64,000 bases of DNA. Origin: Kitasatospora sp. MMS16-BH015 (GTDB lineage: Bacteria > Actinomycetota > Actinomycetes > Streptomycetales > Streptomycetaceae). The translations under genes were made by a program, and so were the position numbers. Of the stretch, positions 51,035 through 59,469 are shown piece after piece. Location of the stretch: positions 372,001 through 436,000 of the forward strand of contig NZ_CP025394.1 of NCBI RefSeq assembly GCF_002943525.1, written 5' to 3'. The notes beneath the pieces were generated by a model. That model was given only the letters and a program-made list of their open reading frames with translations, had not been told where the DNA came from and did not search any database. Within the stretch, counting starts at the first letter, position 1. Each line of letters opens with the position of its first letter.

Positions 51035-51369
51035 TCCTTGCAGTATGCACCGGAAATCGCGGGAGCGGGGCATTTCGGTGGAACTCGAATGTGGACGGGC
51101 CGGAATTCGAATCGTGCCGTCCCTTGCCTCCACCGGAACCGGAGGCGGGGCCGGCCCGGGCCCGCAGCGGCGAGAGTCCACGCGGCGCACCTCGGGGCTC
51201 ACCCATGTCGCGCTGCCAGTGGAGCCGCCGCCCCGGACAAGCGCCATGCCGTCAACCACCCTGCCCACAGCGAGCGTTGGCATCCCTGGCAACTCGGGGG
51301 CGGCGGGCCCGAGGGGAGGCCCCTGCAAAACCGGGAGTGAAATAATCCACCACGGAAGGCCGGAGCCTG

Positions 51370-51450
51370 CTAGAGTCGTCTTAGTTGCAGTAGTGGTTCC
51401 CATGAACTTTGTGTGCGCCTGCTGATGTTTCGCAGGCGCATTTTTCTTTC
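51370..51450 (+). promoter_or_regulatory. cspA promoter and structured leader with terminator-shaped hairpin
   Basis: TAGAGT (51370-51375) is a candidate -10. In the leader, TGCGCCTGC (51414-51422) and GCAGGCGCA (51432-51440) form a perfect 9-bp stem with a 9-base loop, followed at once by TTTTTCTTTCCC. That is an intrinsic-terminator shape about 100 bases before the ATG. The conserved-looking AT-rich leader (TTGCAGTAGTGGTTCC) suggests temperature- or CSP-dependent attenuation. Confidence 0.65.
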
Positions 51451-51537
51451 CCGGCACTTCCCGGGTGGGTCATCATCGCGGCGACTCGAAGCCCGCACTG
51501 TGCGCGCTTCGGACAGCCCCCTGAAGGAGAATTTTTT

Positions 51538-51741
51538 ATGGCTAATGGCACCGTGAAGTGGTTCAACGCGGAAAAGGGCTTCGGCTTCATCGAGCAGGAC
51601 GGTGGCGGCGCTGACGTCTTCGCCCACTACTCGAACATCAACGCCAACGGCTTCCGTGAGCTGCTCGAGGGCCAGAAGGTCGAGTTCGACGTCACGCAGG
51701 GCCAGAAGGGCCCGCAGGCCGAGAACATTCGTCCGCTGTAG
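51538..51741 (+). CDS. Cold-shock protein (CspA family)
   Basis: This 67-residue OB-fold RNA/DNA-binding protein has RNP1 KGFGFI and RNP2 DVFAHY after the [14 protein letters not shown] start; length and sequence are typical. It acts as an RNA chaperone. GAAGGAG with an A/T-rich spacer precedes the ATG. A strong hairpin follows, then the DEAD-box helicase, so the two cold-adaptation RNA-remodelling genes are neighbours. Confidence 0.96.
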   Translation: MANGTVKWFNAEKGFGFIEQDGGGADVFAHYSNINANGFRELLEGQKVEFDVTQGQKGPQAENIRPL

Positions 51742-51772
51742 TTTTTCTGCCGAGGCACCCGCCTGGCAGCGA

Positions 51773-51808
51773 GGGGCCCGCACCGCGTACACGCTCGGTG
51801 CGGGCCCC
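51773..51808 (+). terminator. Strong hairpin terminator after cspA
   Basis: GGGGCCCGCACCG / CGGTGCGGGCCCC form a perfect 13-bp stem with a 10-base loop, 31 bases after the stop. Confidence 0.8.
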
Positions 51809-52058
51809 TCCGCATTGCACACCCCCGGCCGTTCAGGCCCCCTGGCTTCGCCACTGGCGGCCATCCCCACGCGAGACGCCCGGCGCCGCGTCCGGATCGG
51901 CGCCCTGCCGTGAGATCCCACGGTTCGAGGTTCGCGCTCCCGACCCTTTCGGTGAGCGTCGACCCCAGGTGACGTGCCGCATGGTTCTTCCGTCCACGCT
52001 TCGCCCGTCACACGTTCTGGCCCGTTTACTTGCGGTCTCCGCCGGCGCCCCGCGCTGC

Positions 52059-52098
52059 GGAGCCTTCCTCGTGACGTGCCGCCCTGAGGAAGGTCTCC
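52059..52098 (+). promoter_or_regulatory. Hairpin sequestering the ribosome binding site of the DEAD-box helicase
   Basis: GGAGCCTTCCTC (52059-52070) pairs with GAGGAAGG-T-CTCC (52086-52098): 12 base pairs with a single bulged T and a 15-base loop. The Shine-Dalgarno AGGAAGG is wholly inside the 3' arm and the ATG is at 52101. Translation should be blocked until the stem is opened, possibly by the helicase itself or by CSP. The 12-mer GTGACGTGCCGC occurs in the loop and again near 51970. Confidence 0.65.
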
Positions 52099-52100
52099 AC

Positions 52101-53624
52101 ATGAACCGCTCCCGTCGCTCCTCCTACCAGAGCTCCAACTCCCGCTCCGGCGCCGCCGCCTACGGATCCCGCTCCGGCGGCAGTTCCTTCTACGGTGACC
52201 GGCCGGCCGGCGGCCGCAGCTCCTCCGGGCGGGGTGGCCGTCAGAACTCCTCCCCGCAGGGCGAGTTCGCGATGCCGGTCAGCACCACCCCGGCGCTGCC
52301 GGCCGTCGAGTCGTTCGACGAACTGGAGATGCCGAAGGCGCTGCTGGCGGTGCTGACCCGCCAGGGCGTCACCACTCCGTTCCCGATCCAGGCCGCGACC
52401 CTGCCGAACTCGCTTGCCGGGCGTGACGTCCTCGGACGAGGCCGCACCGGCTCCGGCAAGACCATCGCGTTCGGTCTCGCCGTGCTGGCCCGCATCGCCG
52501 GGCAGCGGGCCGAGCCGCGACGCCCGCTGGCGCTCGTACTGGTCCCCACCCGCGAGCTCGCCCAGCAGGTGACCGACGCGCTCACCCCCTTCGCCCACGC
52601 GGTACGCCTGAGGATGGCCGCCGTGGTGGGCGGCATGTCGATCGGGCGCCAGGCCCAGGCGCTGAACCGTGGCGCGGAGGTCGTGGTGGCCACCCCCGGC
52701 CGGCTCAAAGACCTGATCCAGCGCGGCGACTGCCAGCTCGACGGCGTCGGCATCACGGTGCTCGACGAGGCCGACCAGATGGCCGACATGGGCTTCCTGC
52801 CGCAGGTCACCGAACTCCTCGACCAGGTCGCCGAAGGCGGCCAGACGATGCTGTTCTCCGCGACCCTGGACCGCAACGTCGACCGCCTGGTGCGCCGCTT
52901 CCTCAAGGACCCGGTGACCCACTCGGTGGACCCGTCCGCCGGAGCGGTCAGCACGATGGAGCACCACGTGCTGCACGTGCAGAACTTCGACAAGAACGCC
53001 ACGATCGCCCACATCGCCTCCCGTGACGGCGGCGTGATCATGTTCACCGACACCAAGCACGGCGCGGACCGCCTCGTGGAGGACCTGCTCGCCAACGGCG
53101 TGAAGGCCGCCGCCCTGCACGGCGGCAAGTCCCAGCCGCAGCGCACCCGCACGCTGGAGCAGTTCCGCACCGGCCAGGTCACCGCACTGATCGCCACCAA
53201 CGTCGCCGCCCGCGGCATCCACGTCGACGGGCTCGACCTGGTCGTCAACCTCGACCCCCCGGCCGACCACAAGGACTACCTGCACCGCGGCGGGCGCACG
53301 GCCCGTGCGGGCGAGTCCGGCACCGTCGTCACCCTGGTGCTGCCCAACCAGCGCCGCGGGATGGCCCGCATGCTGGCCACGGCCGCCATCACCCCCGTCA
53401 CCACCAGGGTCAGCGCCGGCGACGAGGACCTGGCCCGCATCACCGGCGCCCGCGTGCCCACCGGCATCCCCACCGTGATCGCCGACCCCGTCACCGAACG
53501 CTCCCGCCGCGGCTCGGCCACGACCCGCGGCCGCCGCGGCCGCCCCACCCAGGCCGGCCGCACCCCGCGGACCGCCGCCGGCTCGCGCAGCGCGGCACCG
53601 AAGCGCGTCGTCCTCGCCGCCTAG
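52101..53624 (+). CDS. DEAD-box ATP-dependent RNA helicase
   Basis: The 507-residue protein has a Ser/Gly/Arg-rich N-terminal extension (1-55), a Q motif (FPIQAATLP), Walker A GRTGSGKT (Arg in place of the usual Gln/Pro), PTRELA, TPGR, DEAD in VLDEADQMADMGF, SAT, then helicase C motifs ARGIHVDGL and HRGGRTARAG. A basic C-terminal tail follows. It is a cold-shock or ribosome-assembly helicase (CsdA/RhlE type). ATG 52101 is supported by AGGAAGG; the upstream frame to 51798 is leader. Confidence 0.93.
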   Translation: MNRSRRSSYQSSNSRSGAAAYGSRSGGSSFYGDRPAGGRSSSGRGGRQNSSPQGEFAMPVSTTPALPAVESFDELEMPKALLAVLTRQGVTTPFPIQAATLPNSLAGRDVLGRGRTGSGKTIAFGLAVLARIAGQRAEPRRPLALVLVPTRELAQQVTDALTPFAHAVRLRMAAVVGGMSIGRQAQALNRGAEVVVATPGRLKDLIQRGDCQLDGVGITVLDEADQMADMGFLPQVTELLDQVAEGGQTMLFSATLDRNVDRLVRRFLKDPVTHSVDPSAGAVSTMEHHVLHVQNFDKNATIAHIASRDGGVIMFTDTKHGADRLVEDLLANGVKAAALHGGKSQPQRTRTLEQFRTGQVTALIATNVAARGIHVDGLDLVVNLDPPADHKDYLHRGGRTARAGESGTVVTLVLPNQRRGMARMLATAAITPVTTRVSAGDEDLARITGARVPTGIPTVIADPVTERSRRGSATTRGRRGRPTQAGRTPRTAAGSRSAAPKRVVLAA

Positions 53625-53724
53625 CACACCGCACGGGTCCGGACCGCAGTACGGCCGGCCCACCCCCACTGCAGCACCCGGACCGCCGCCACCACCGGCG
53701 GGAGCGACGCGAAGGAGTCCGCCC

Positions 53725-54105
53725 ATGACCACCACCCTCGAACGCCCCACCGCCACCACCACGGTCAGCGACCTCATGACCACCCCTGACCTGCAGATCA
53801 GCGACGACGTCACCGCCGACACCGCGACGGACATCCTGAACGGCTCCGGCGCCGACCACGTCCTGGTCCGCGACGACGACGGCCGCTGCGCCGGGCTGCT
53901 CACCCGCCTGCACCTCGCGCCGTTCCAGGCACGGTCCTGGTACACCGAACGCACCGCCGTACGCGACATCGCCCTCGACCGCGCCCCGTTCGCCACCCCC
54001 GACATGCCGGCCGCCGCCGCGGCCACCGCCATGCGCGCCCGCGGCCTGACCACCTGGCCCGTGGTCGACCACGACGGCCACGCCATCGGCCTCCTCAGCC
54101 TCTAG
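53725..54105 (+). CDS. CBS-domain-pair protein
   Basis: The 126-residue protein contains two CBS motifs: VSDLMTTPDLQISDDVTADTA...HVLVRDDDGRCAGLLT and VRDIALDRAPFATPDMPAAAA...WPVVDHDGHAIGLLS. A stand-alone Bateman module binds adenine nucleotides and modulates partners. AAGGAG lies before the ATG. It belongs to the stress-type group that follows the helicase. Confidence 0.85.
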   Translation: MTTTLERPTATTTVSDLMTTPDLQISDDVTADTATDILNGSGADHVLVRDDDGRCAGLLTRLHLAPFQARSWYTERTAVRDIALDRAPFATPDMPAAAAATAMRARGLTTWPVVDHDGHAIGLLSL

Positions 54106-54368
54106 GAGCAGCGGTCGGCGCCGACGTGCCGGCTTCCACTCTGCTGTGGGCACCTGCCGCGCCGGCTCGGCCGAGGAAGGTGACGCCGGCCTCGCCGTCG
54201 ACATGTTCTCCGGCCGTGCCCCGGCTCCTGCCATAGTGGGTCTGACACCGTGTCGGAGTAGGCTGGACCTACCGAAGGCACTTCGTGAACTGGCCCCGAT
54301 ACTGGTTTCGTCTCCGGCGACCACCAATCCCGGGCCCACGTGAGTGGGCTCGGAGACGGGTCCATGAC

Positions 54369-54950
54369 ATGACTGTCACCCTCGACCGCTTGCAACCCGC
54401 TGAGGTACCCGCACAGCCGGGTGCTGCACCGGCCCTCCGGCTCTCACTCACCCCCGACGGCGCCTCCCGCGGCCGCCTGGACGGAGCCTGGTGGCCACGC
54501 TCGCACGATCTCCTCACCGAACTACCCCCACTGGCGGCTGAGTTGGATGCGCGGTGGGGGCGTGTCACGCGCGTCGTGCTGAACCCCACCCACTGGCCCG
54601 TGATCCCCCACCTGATCCCCGTCGCCGGCCACGTGGTCCACGGCGGCTGGTTCCTCCAGGAGCAGGACGAGAACGAGGTCATGGTGCGCTCCTACACACC
54701 TCGGCGCCTGGATCTGCTGGTCGTCCCGCCGCACACCGGCGAGGCCGAGGCAGCCGACCTGATGACCGCCGCGGCCGATCCCGCGAACACCCGCACGGCG
54801 AGCGAACTGCTCGGGGGGTGGGCGGCGGTAGGCGGCATGGCGGCCGCCGAACCGGACGGGCCGAAGCGCGTCTTAGGCGTTCGGCAGCAAGCCCGACGGT
54901 CTCCCGAATCCGGGAAATCCTGGCGGGGCGTCACGAAGGACGGAATGTGA
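54369..54950 (+). CDS. DUF5994 family protein
   Basis: The protein has 193 residues. The actinomycete DUF5994 pattern is clear: LRLSLTPDGASRGRLDGAWWPRSHDLLTELP, then a WGRVTRVVLNPTHWPVIPH segment, and a C-terminal LDLLVVPP...AADLMTAAADP. The function is unknown. ATG 54369 is preferred over the start at 54285. The C-terminal 40 residues (QQARRSPESGKS) look like an extension beyond the family end. Confidence 0.8.
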   Translation: MTVTLDRLQPAEVPAQPGAAPALRLSLTPDGASRGRLDGAWWPRSHDLLTELPPLAAELDARWGRVTRVVLNPTHWPVIPHLIPVAGHVVHGGWFLQEQDENEVMVRSYTPRRLDLLVVPPHTGEAEAADLMTAAADPANTRTASELLGGWAAVGGMAAAEPDGPKRVLGVRQQARRSPESGKSWRGVTKDGM

Positions 54951-55059
54951 TGGCACACGACGGTGACCCCGGCGCGGCCTCGCACGGCTGTTCGGCCGCC
55001 GCCCGCGGGAAGTCGGTACGCCGCCTGCTCGCGGTGCGTCTCACCCGCTTGGCCGAGGG

Positions 55060-56349
55060 GTGGAGGAGCTGAACACGCGGGTTGCCGACAACCCTCCGCC
55101 GGGGCCGTTCCGTCGCGGGTTCTGGCGAAGTCCGCTGCGGGGACCGTGGTTGACCGCGGTGTTCGGTGCAGTGCTGCTCCTTGGGATCACGGTGCTGGCC
55201 GCCACAGGGCTACTGTCCTACGCCTCCTACAGCCCCCGGTACGCGGTCAACGACCAGACACCGGACCACGGCGTCCTCGGGTTCTACCTGTTCACGTGGC
55301 CGACCGACCCGCACTGGCTGTACCGGCTGAACCAGGGCGTGCACGTAACGCTGGGGGTGGCGCTCGTCCCCATCCTGCTGGCCAAGCTCTGGTCGGTGCT
55401 GCCCAAGCTGTTCGACTGGCCGCCGGTGCGCTCGATCGCCCAGGCACTGGAGCGGCTGTCGCTGCTGCTGCTGGTGGGCGGCGCCATCTTCGAGTTCGTC
55501 ACCGGCGTGCTGAACGTCCAGCTGTACTACGTCTTCCCCGGCTCGTTCTACACGGTCCACTTCTACGGTGCGTGGGTGTTCCTGGGCGCGTTCGTCGTCC
55601 ACGTGGCGCTGAAGTTGCCGAGGATGGTCGCGGCCCTGCGCTCGCGCCGGCTGCGCACGGTGCTGGCCACCGGCACCGCCCAAACCCTCCCCGAGGAGGC
55701 GGACGCCGACGGGCTGGTCGCCGAACGCCCTGCCGCGGCGACGATCTCGCGGCGCGGCGCGCTGGCCCTGACCGCAGGGGGCTCGTTGACGTTGCTGGTG
55801 CTGACCGCAGGTCAGAGCATCGGCGGAGCCTGGCGGCGCACCGCTCTGCTGGCGCCGCGCGGCCAGGATCCGGGCAGCGGCCCCAACGGCTTCCAGATCA
55901 ACAAGACCGCCCGAGGGGTCGGTGTGACAGCCGACCAGATCGGCTCGGCGTGGCGCCTTCGACTCTCGGGCGGTCCGGCAGCCCTGGTGCTGACCCGAGA
56001 GGACCTGCTGGCCTTGGAGCAGCGCACCTCCGCGTTGCCGATCGCCTGTGTGGAGGGGTGGTCCACCGACGACCAGTTGTGGACCGGTGTGCCGCTGGCG
56101 GTCCTGGCGGCCAGGCCGGCGTGCCGGACGCTGCCGAGGTGCTGGTGGAGTCGGTGCAGCGCGAGGGATCGTTCCGCAGTGCGGTGCTGGCCCGCAACCA
56201 GGTCCACGATCCGCGTTCGCTGCTCGCCCTGCGTGTGAACGGCGCCGATCTGTCGGCGGACCACGGCTTTCCGGCCCACACCATCGTTCCCGCTGCCCCC
56301 CGGGGTTCACAACACCAAGTGGGTGTCCTCTCTGGCCTTCCGGAGGTGA
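55060..56349 (+). pseudogene. Frameshifted cytochrome b / molybdopterin-dependent oxidoreductase fusion
   Basis: Frame 1 encodes four or more helices of a cytochrome b-like domain (GVHVTLGVALVPILLAKLWSVLP, FYTVHFYGAWVFLGAFVVHVALKLPR with candidate haem His), a further helix, and the start of a sulfite-oxidase-type molybdopterin domain (RLSGGPAALVLTREDL, ACVEGWSTDDQLWTG). Near 56110 coding shifts to frame 3 (VPDAAEVLVESVQREGSFR, RSLLALRVNGADLSADHGFP). At a C6 run near 56295 it returns to frame 1 (PGVHNTKWVSSLAFRR). The two shifts compensate, so sequencing errors are as likely as decay. Confidence 0.75.
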
Positions 56350-56353
56350 CGCG

Positions 56354-56959
56354 GTGAGACGCTTCCGTCGCTGGTACGGCTCCAGCCCGCTGCACCTGCT
56401 GGCCCTGGCGGGCTGCTTCGCCCTGGCCTGGTACGCCGGCAGCCGGTTGCTCGACCAGGAGGCACTGCGGGTGGCGCTCTGGTTCGCCGGCGCCGCCGTC
56501 GTCCACGACCTGCTGCTCTTCCCGCTGTACTCGGCCGTGGACCGCGGTGCGCAGGCAGTGCTCCCGGCCACCACCACGGACGCGCCTTCGCGGCCCGCGT
56601 ACATCAACTACCTGCGCTTCCCCGCGTTCGGCTCGGCGGTGCTGTTTCTGGTGTGGCTGCCGCTGATCCTGGGCCTGGTCGACGGGTTCGCAGCGACCAC
56701 CGGGCTGGACGAGTCGGTGTTCCTGCCGCGTTGGCTGCTGGTGACTGCCATTCTGTTCGCCCTGTCCGCCCTGGTCCTGGGCATCCGGCTGCTGCGGGAC
56801 CGACTGGCCCTCAGGCGGCGGGAGGGGCAGGGCGGCGCCGGGGCGCGGCCGAGGGCGGAGCCGGGCGGTGAGACGCGCCCCGCTGGGCGCACCCGCCGCG
56901 GACGGCAGGTCGCGGGACGCCTCGGGCGGGTACCGGGTCGTGGTGGGGCGGGCGGGTGA
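56354..56959 (+). CDS. Four-helix membrane protein linked to the cytochrome/molybdopterin gene
   Basis: The protein has 201 residues. It has hydrophobic segments at about 12-30, 37-60, 95-115 and 130-150, including the Asp-rich PLYSAVDRG and YINYLRFPAF stretches. It starts with GTG 4 bases after the reconstructed oxidoreductase stop and is probably the membrane partner. The last 45 residues are Gly/Arg-rich and overlap the next gene by 92 bases, so the true end may be earlier if another frameshift is present. Confidence 0.65.
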   Translation: MRRFRRWYGSSPLHLLALAGCFALAWYAGSRLLDQEALRVALWFAGAAVVHDLLLFPLYSAVDRGAQAVLPATTTDAPSRPAYINYLRFPAFGSAVLFLVWLPLILGLVDGFAATTGLDESVFLPRWLLVTAILFALSALVLGIRLLRDRLALRRREGQGGAGARPRAEPGGETRPAGRTRRGRQVAGRLGRVPGRGGAGG

Positions 56960-57521
56960 GCCGGAGCTGGCGGAGGTGCTGGTGGACGCGATGTTCCGCC
57001 TGCGGCACCGGGTCTTCCAGGAACGGCTGCACTGGCAGGTCCGCAGCCGCGACGGGCGCGAGCGGGATGTGTTCGACGATGCGGCTCCTGTCTACGCCAT
57101 CGCCTACCACGAGCTGTCCGGCAGGGTATCGGGCTGCGTGCGGATGCTGCCGACCACCGGCCCTTACATGCTGCGCGACGTCTTCCCGCAGACCCTGCGC
57201 GGAGCGCCCGCCCCGTGCGACGAGCGGATCTGGGAGCTCAGCCGGCTGTGCACGGTCCGCGACAGCACTACGGCGGGCCTGGCTCTGCGGCTCCTGGGGG
57301 CCGTCTCCGACCACGCCGCCCGGGAGGAGGCCCGGCAGTTCGTCGCCGTCGCCCAGAGCGCCGTGGAGCGTGCGGCCGCCCGCGCCGGGATCATCACCCA
57401 CCGCTTCGGTGACCAGCGGAGCACCAGGCTGGGCGCACTGGACTGCGCGGCGTTGCACCTGCGGGTCGACGCTCTCACCACGTCCCGGACGGACCGGGAG
57501 TCTGGTGCCGTGGAGAGCTGA
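56868..57521 (+). CDS. LuxI-family acyl-homoserine-lactone synthase homologue
   Basis: The protein has 217 residues. All LuxI invariant positions are present at matching spacing: Arg46, Phe50, Trp56 (RHRVFQERLHW), Glu65, Asp67 and Asp70 (REDRxFD-like RERDVFD), Arg92 (GCVRMLPTTGPYM), and Glu123 and Arg126 in IWELSRLC. VFPQTLRG and ERAAARAGIITHRFG also fit the family. LuxI enzymes join acyl-ACP and SAM to make AHL signals. The GTG at 56868 has GGAG 8 bases upstream. No LuxR-type receptor is seen in the window. The alternative is a LuxI-fold N-acyl amino acid synthase. Confidence 0.82.
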   Translation: MRRAPLGAPAADGRSRDASGGYRVVVGRAGEPELAEVLVDAMFRLRHRVFQERLHWQVRSRDGRERDVFDDAAPVYAIAYHELSGRVSGCVRMLPTTGPYMLRDVFPQTLRGAPAPCDERIWELSRLCTVRDSTTAGLALRLLGAVSDHAAREEARQFVAVAQSAVERAAARAGIITHRFGDQRSTRLGALDCAALHLRVDALTTSRTDRESGAVES

Positions 57522-57605
57522 CGTTCAATCAGCAGAAGAGGCGACCCGCCCACGAATGGCTTCATTAAGTAGTCATGAGATTGCTCTGAGTGTTGTCGTG
57601 GTGAG

Positions 57606-57621
57606 CGGGCCGCACGGCCCG
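57606..57621 (+). terminator. Short palindrome after the LuxI-like gene
   Basis: CGGGCCG-CA-CGGCCCG lies 85 bases after the stop. It is a weak terminator candidate. The rest of 57522-57831 shows no gene and should carry the promoter of the DUF4331 operon. Confidence 0.3.
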
Positions 57622-57831
57622 TGAGGACCTGACAGCTGTCGAGGGCACGGCGCGAGCCGCCGGGCGCTCGGCCGACACGTTTAGGCGAGCGCACACGCCG
57701 TCACCGTTGCGCCTCTGCCTTGCCATGGCGCCTGTGTCTGTTCACACCGGTGCTCCACGCCGGCCGCGATCGCGCGGGCGCCGCCTGATGCGGTGGCCTC
57801 GCGGAGCCGCCGCTGCCACGAAAGACGGATC

Positions 57832-59469
57832 ATGCAGCTTCCTCGTTCGTCCCGCCTGCCGGCCATCGCCCGGCACGCCGAGCGCCCGCTCGCGGGCATG
57901 GGTGTCCTGGCCCTAATGGCCGCCGCCGGCTTCGCCGGCCTCGCGCCCGGCGTCAGCTCCGCCTCCAGCCACCGCGAGGCACCGCTGATCGCGGGCGACC
58001 CGCGCGCCGACAACACCGACGTGTACGCCTTCGTCAGCCCGGACAAGCCCGACACGGTGACACTCGTGGCGAACTGGATCCCGTTCGAGGAACCCAACGG
58101 CGGACCGAACTTCTACCCGTTCGCCGACGACGCGCACTACAACATCAAGATCGACAGCGACGGCGACGGCAAGCCCGACACCACCTACACCTGGACGTTC
58201 ACCAACCACTACAAGGACGACGCCAACCAGTTCCTCTACAACACCGGCGTGGTGAACAACCTCAGCGACCCGACGCTGAACTTCACCCAGACGTACTGCC
58301 TCACCGTCACCGGGCCGGACGGCTCGGCCAGGACCCTGCTCAAGGACGTCCCGGCCGCCCCGTCCAACGTCGGCAAGGCCTCGATGCCCGACTACGAGCG
58401 GCTGCGCAAGCAGGCGACCCTCGACCTCCCCGGCGGCGGCCAGACCTACGCGGGCCAGGCCGCGGACCCGTTCTTCCTCGACCTGCGGGTCTTCGACCTG
58501 CTCTACGGCGGGAACCTCAAGGAGAGCGGCCACAACACGCTCGCGGGCTACAACGTCAACACCATCGCCCTCCAGGTGCCGAAGAAGGACCTCGCACTCA
58601 AGGGCGACGCGGAACGAAACCCGGTGATCGGCGTCTGGTCCACCACCGACCGCAAGGGCGCCCAGGTCACCGGCAGCGCCGACAAGGGCGGCGAAGGGAG
58701 GAAGGACGAGGCCGCAGGCTGGCACCAGGTCTCCCGCCTGGGCAACCCGCTGGTCAACGAGGTCGTCGTCCCGCTCAAGTACAAGGACGCCTTCAACGCG
58801 CTGGCCCCGGTGAACGACCACACCGTCACCCCGGTGGTCGACAAGGTCAAGGACCCGATTGTCCCCAAGCTCATCCAGAGCATCTACGGCATCGCCGCCC
58901 CCGCCACCCCGCGCACCGACCTGGTCGAGATCTTCCTCACCGGGATCTCGAAGAACTCCGGCGGCCCGATCCAGGCCGACCTCAACTCCCAGCTCCTCAA
59001 CGCCGACGTCAGCAAGGCCAACTTCACCCCGGCCGAGGAACTGCGCCTCAACATGGCCGTACCGCCCGCCGACGCCCCCAACCGCCTCGGCGTCCTCGCC
59101 CAGGACTTCGCCGGCTTCCCCAACGGCCGCCGGCTCGCCGACGACGTGGTCGACATCGAGCTGCAGGCCCTGGAGGGCGCGGCCCAGACCGGCAAGATCG
59201 TGCCCGCGCTGGCGGCCGGTGACGGCGTGAACGCCGCCGACCACGCCTTCGGCAAGCACTTCCCCTACGTCGCACTGCCCAACACCGCCGCCGTCAACCA
59301 GGCCGACACCGACAACCCCGGCGGCGGCGTCGCCGCGGGCCTCGGCGGCCTGGCCGGCCTCGGCCACGGCGACAAGTTCCCGGTCGCGGCCGCATCCGCC
59401 CTCGCCGGCGGCGTCCTGCTGAGCAGCGCCGGATTCCTGGCGCTGCGCCGCCGGCGCAACGCCGACTAG
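57832..59469 (+). CDS. Secreted DUF4331 protein with C-terminal membrane anchor
   Basis: The 545-residue protein has a signal peptide (hydrophobic LAGMGVLALMAAAGFAGLAPG) and cleavage near SSASS. The DUF4331 domain starts with SSHREAPLIAGDPRADNTDVYAF and continues with NWIPFEEPNGGPNFYPF, DPFFLDLRVFDLL and HFPYVALPN. The C-terminus is a transmembrane helix followed by RRRRNAD, so it remains surface-attached without an LPxTG. DUF4331 function is unknown. The ATG at 57832 is used. The stop TAG overlaps the sortase GTG. Confidence 0.88.
   Translation: MQLPRSSRLPAIARHAERPLAGMGVLALMAAAGFAGLAPGVSSASSHREAPLIAGDPRADNTDVYAFVSPDKPDTVTLVANWIPFEEPNGGPNFYPFADDAHYNIKIDSDGDGKPDTTYTWTFTNHYKDDANQFLYNTGVVNNLSDPTLNFTQTYCLTVTGPDGSARTLLKDVPAAPSNVGKASMPDYERLRKQATLDLPGGGQTYAGQAADPFFLDLRVFDLLYGGNLKESGHNTLAGYNVNTIALQVPKKDLALKGDAERNPVIGVWSTTDRKGAQVTGSADKGGEGRKDEAAGWHQVSRLGNPLVNEVVVPLKYKDAFNALAPVNDHTVTPVVDKVKDPIVPKLIQSIYGIAAPATPRTDLVEIFLTGISKNSGGPIQADLNSQLLNADVSKANFTPAEELRLNMAVPPADAPNRLGVLAQDFAGFPNGRRLADDVVDIELQALEGAAQTGKIVPALAAGDGVNAADHAFGKHFPYVALPNTAAVNQADTDNPGGGVAAGLGGLAGLGHGDKFPVAAASALAGGVLLSSAGFLALRRRRNAD

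Noticed and set aside
51091..51425. Frames in the region between the Tudor-like gene and cspA
   Set aside because: They overlap the cspA promoter and leader and have no coding features.
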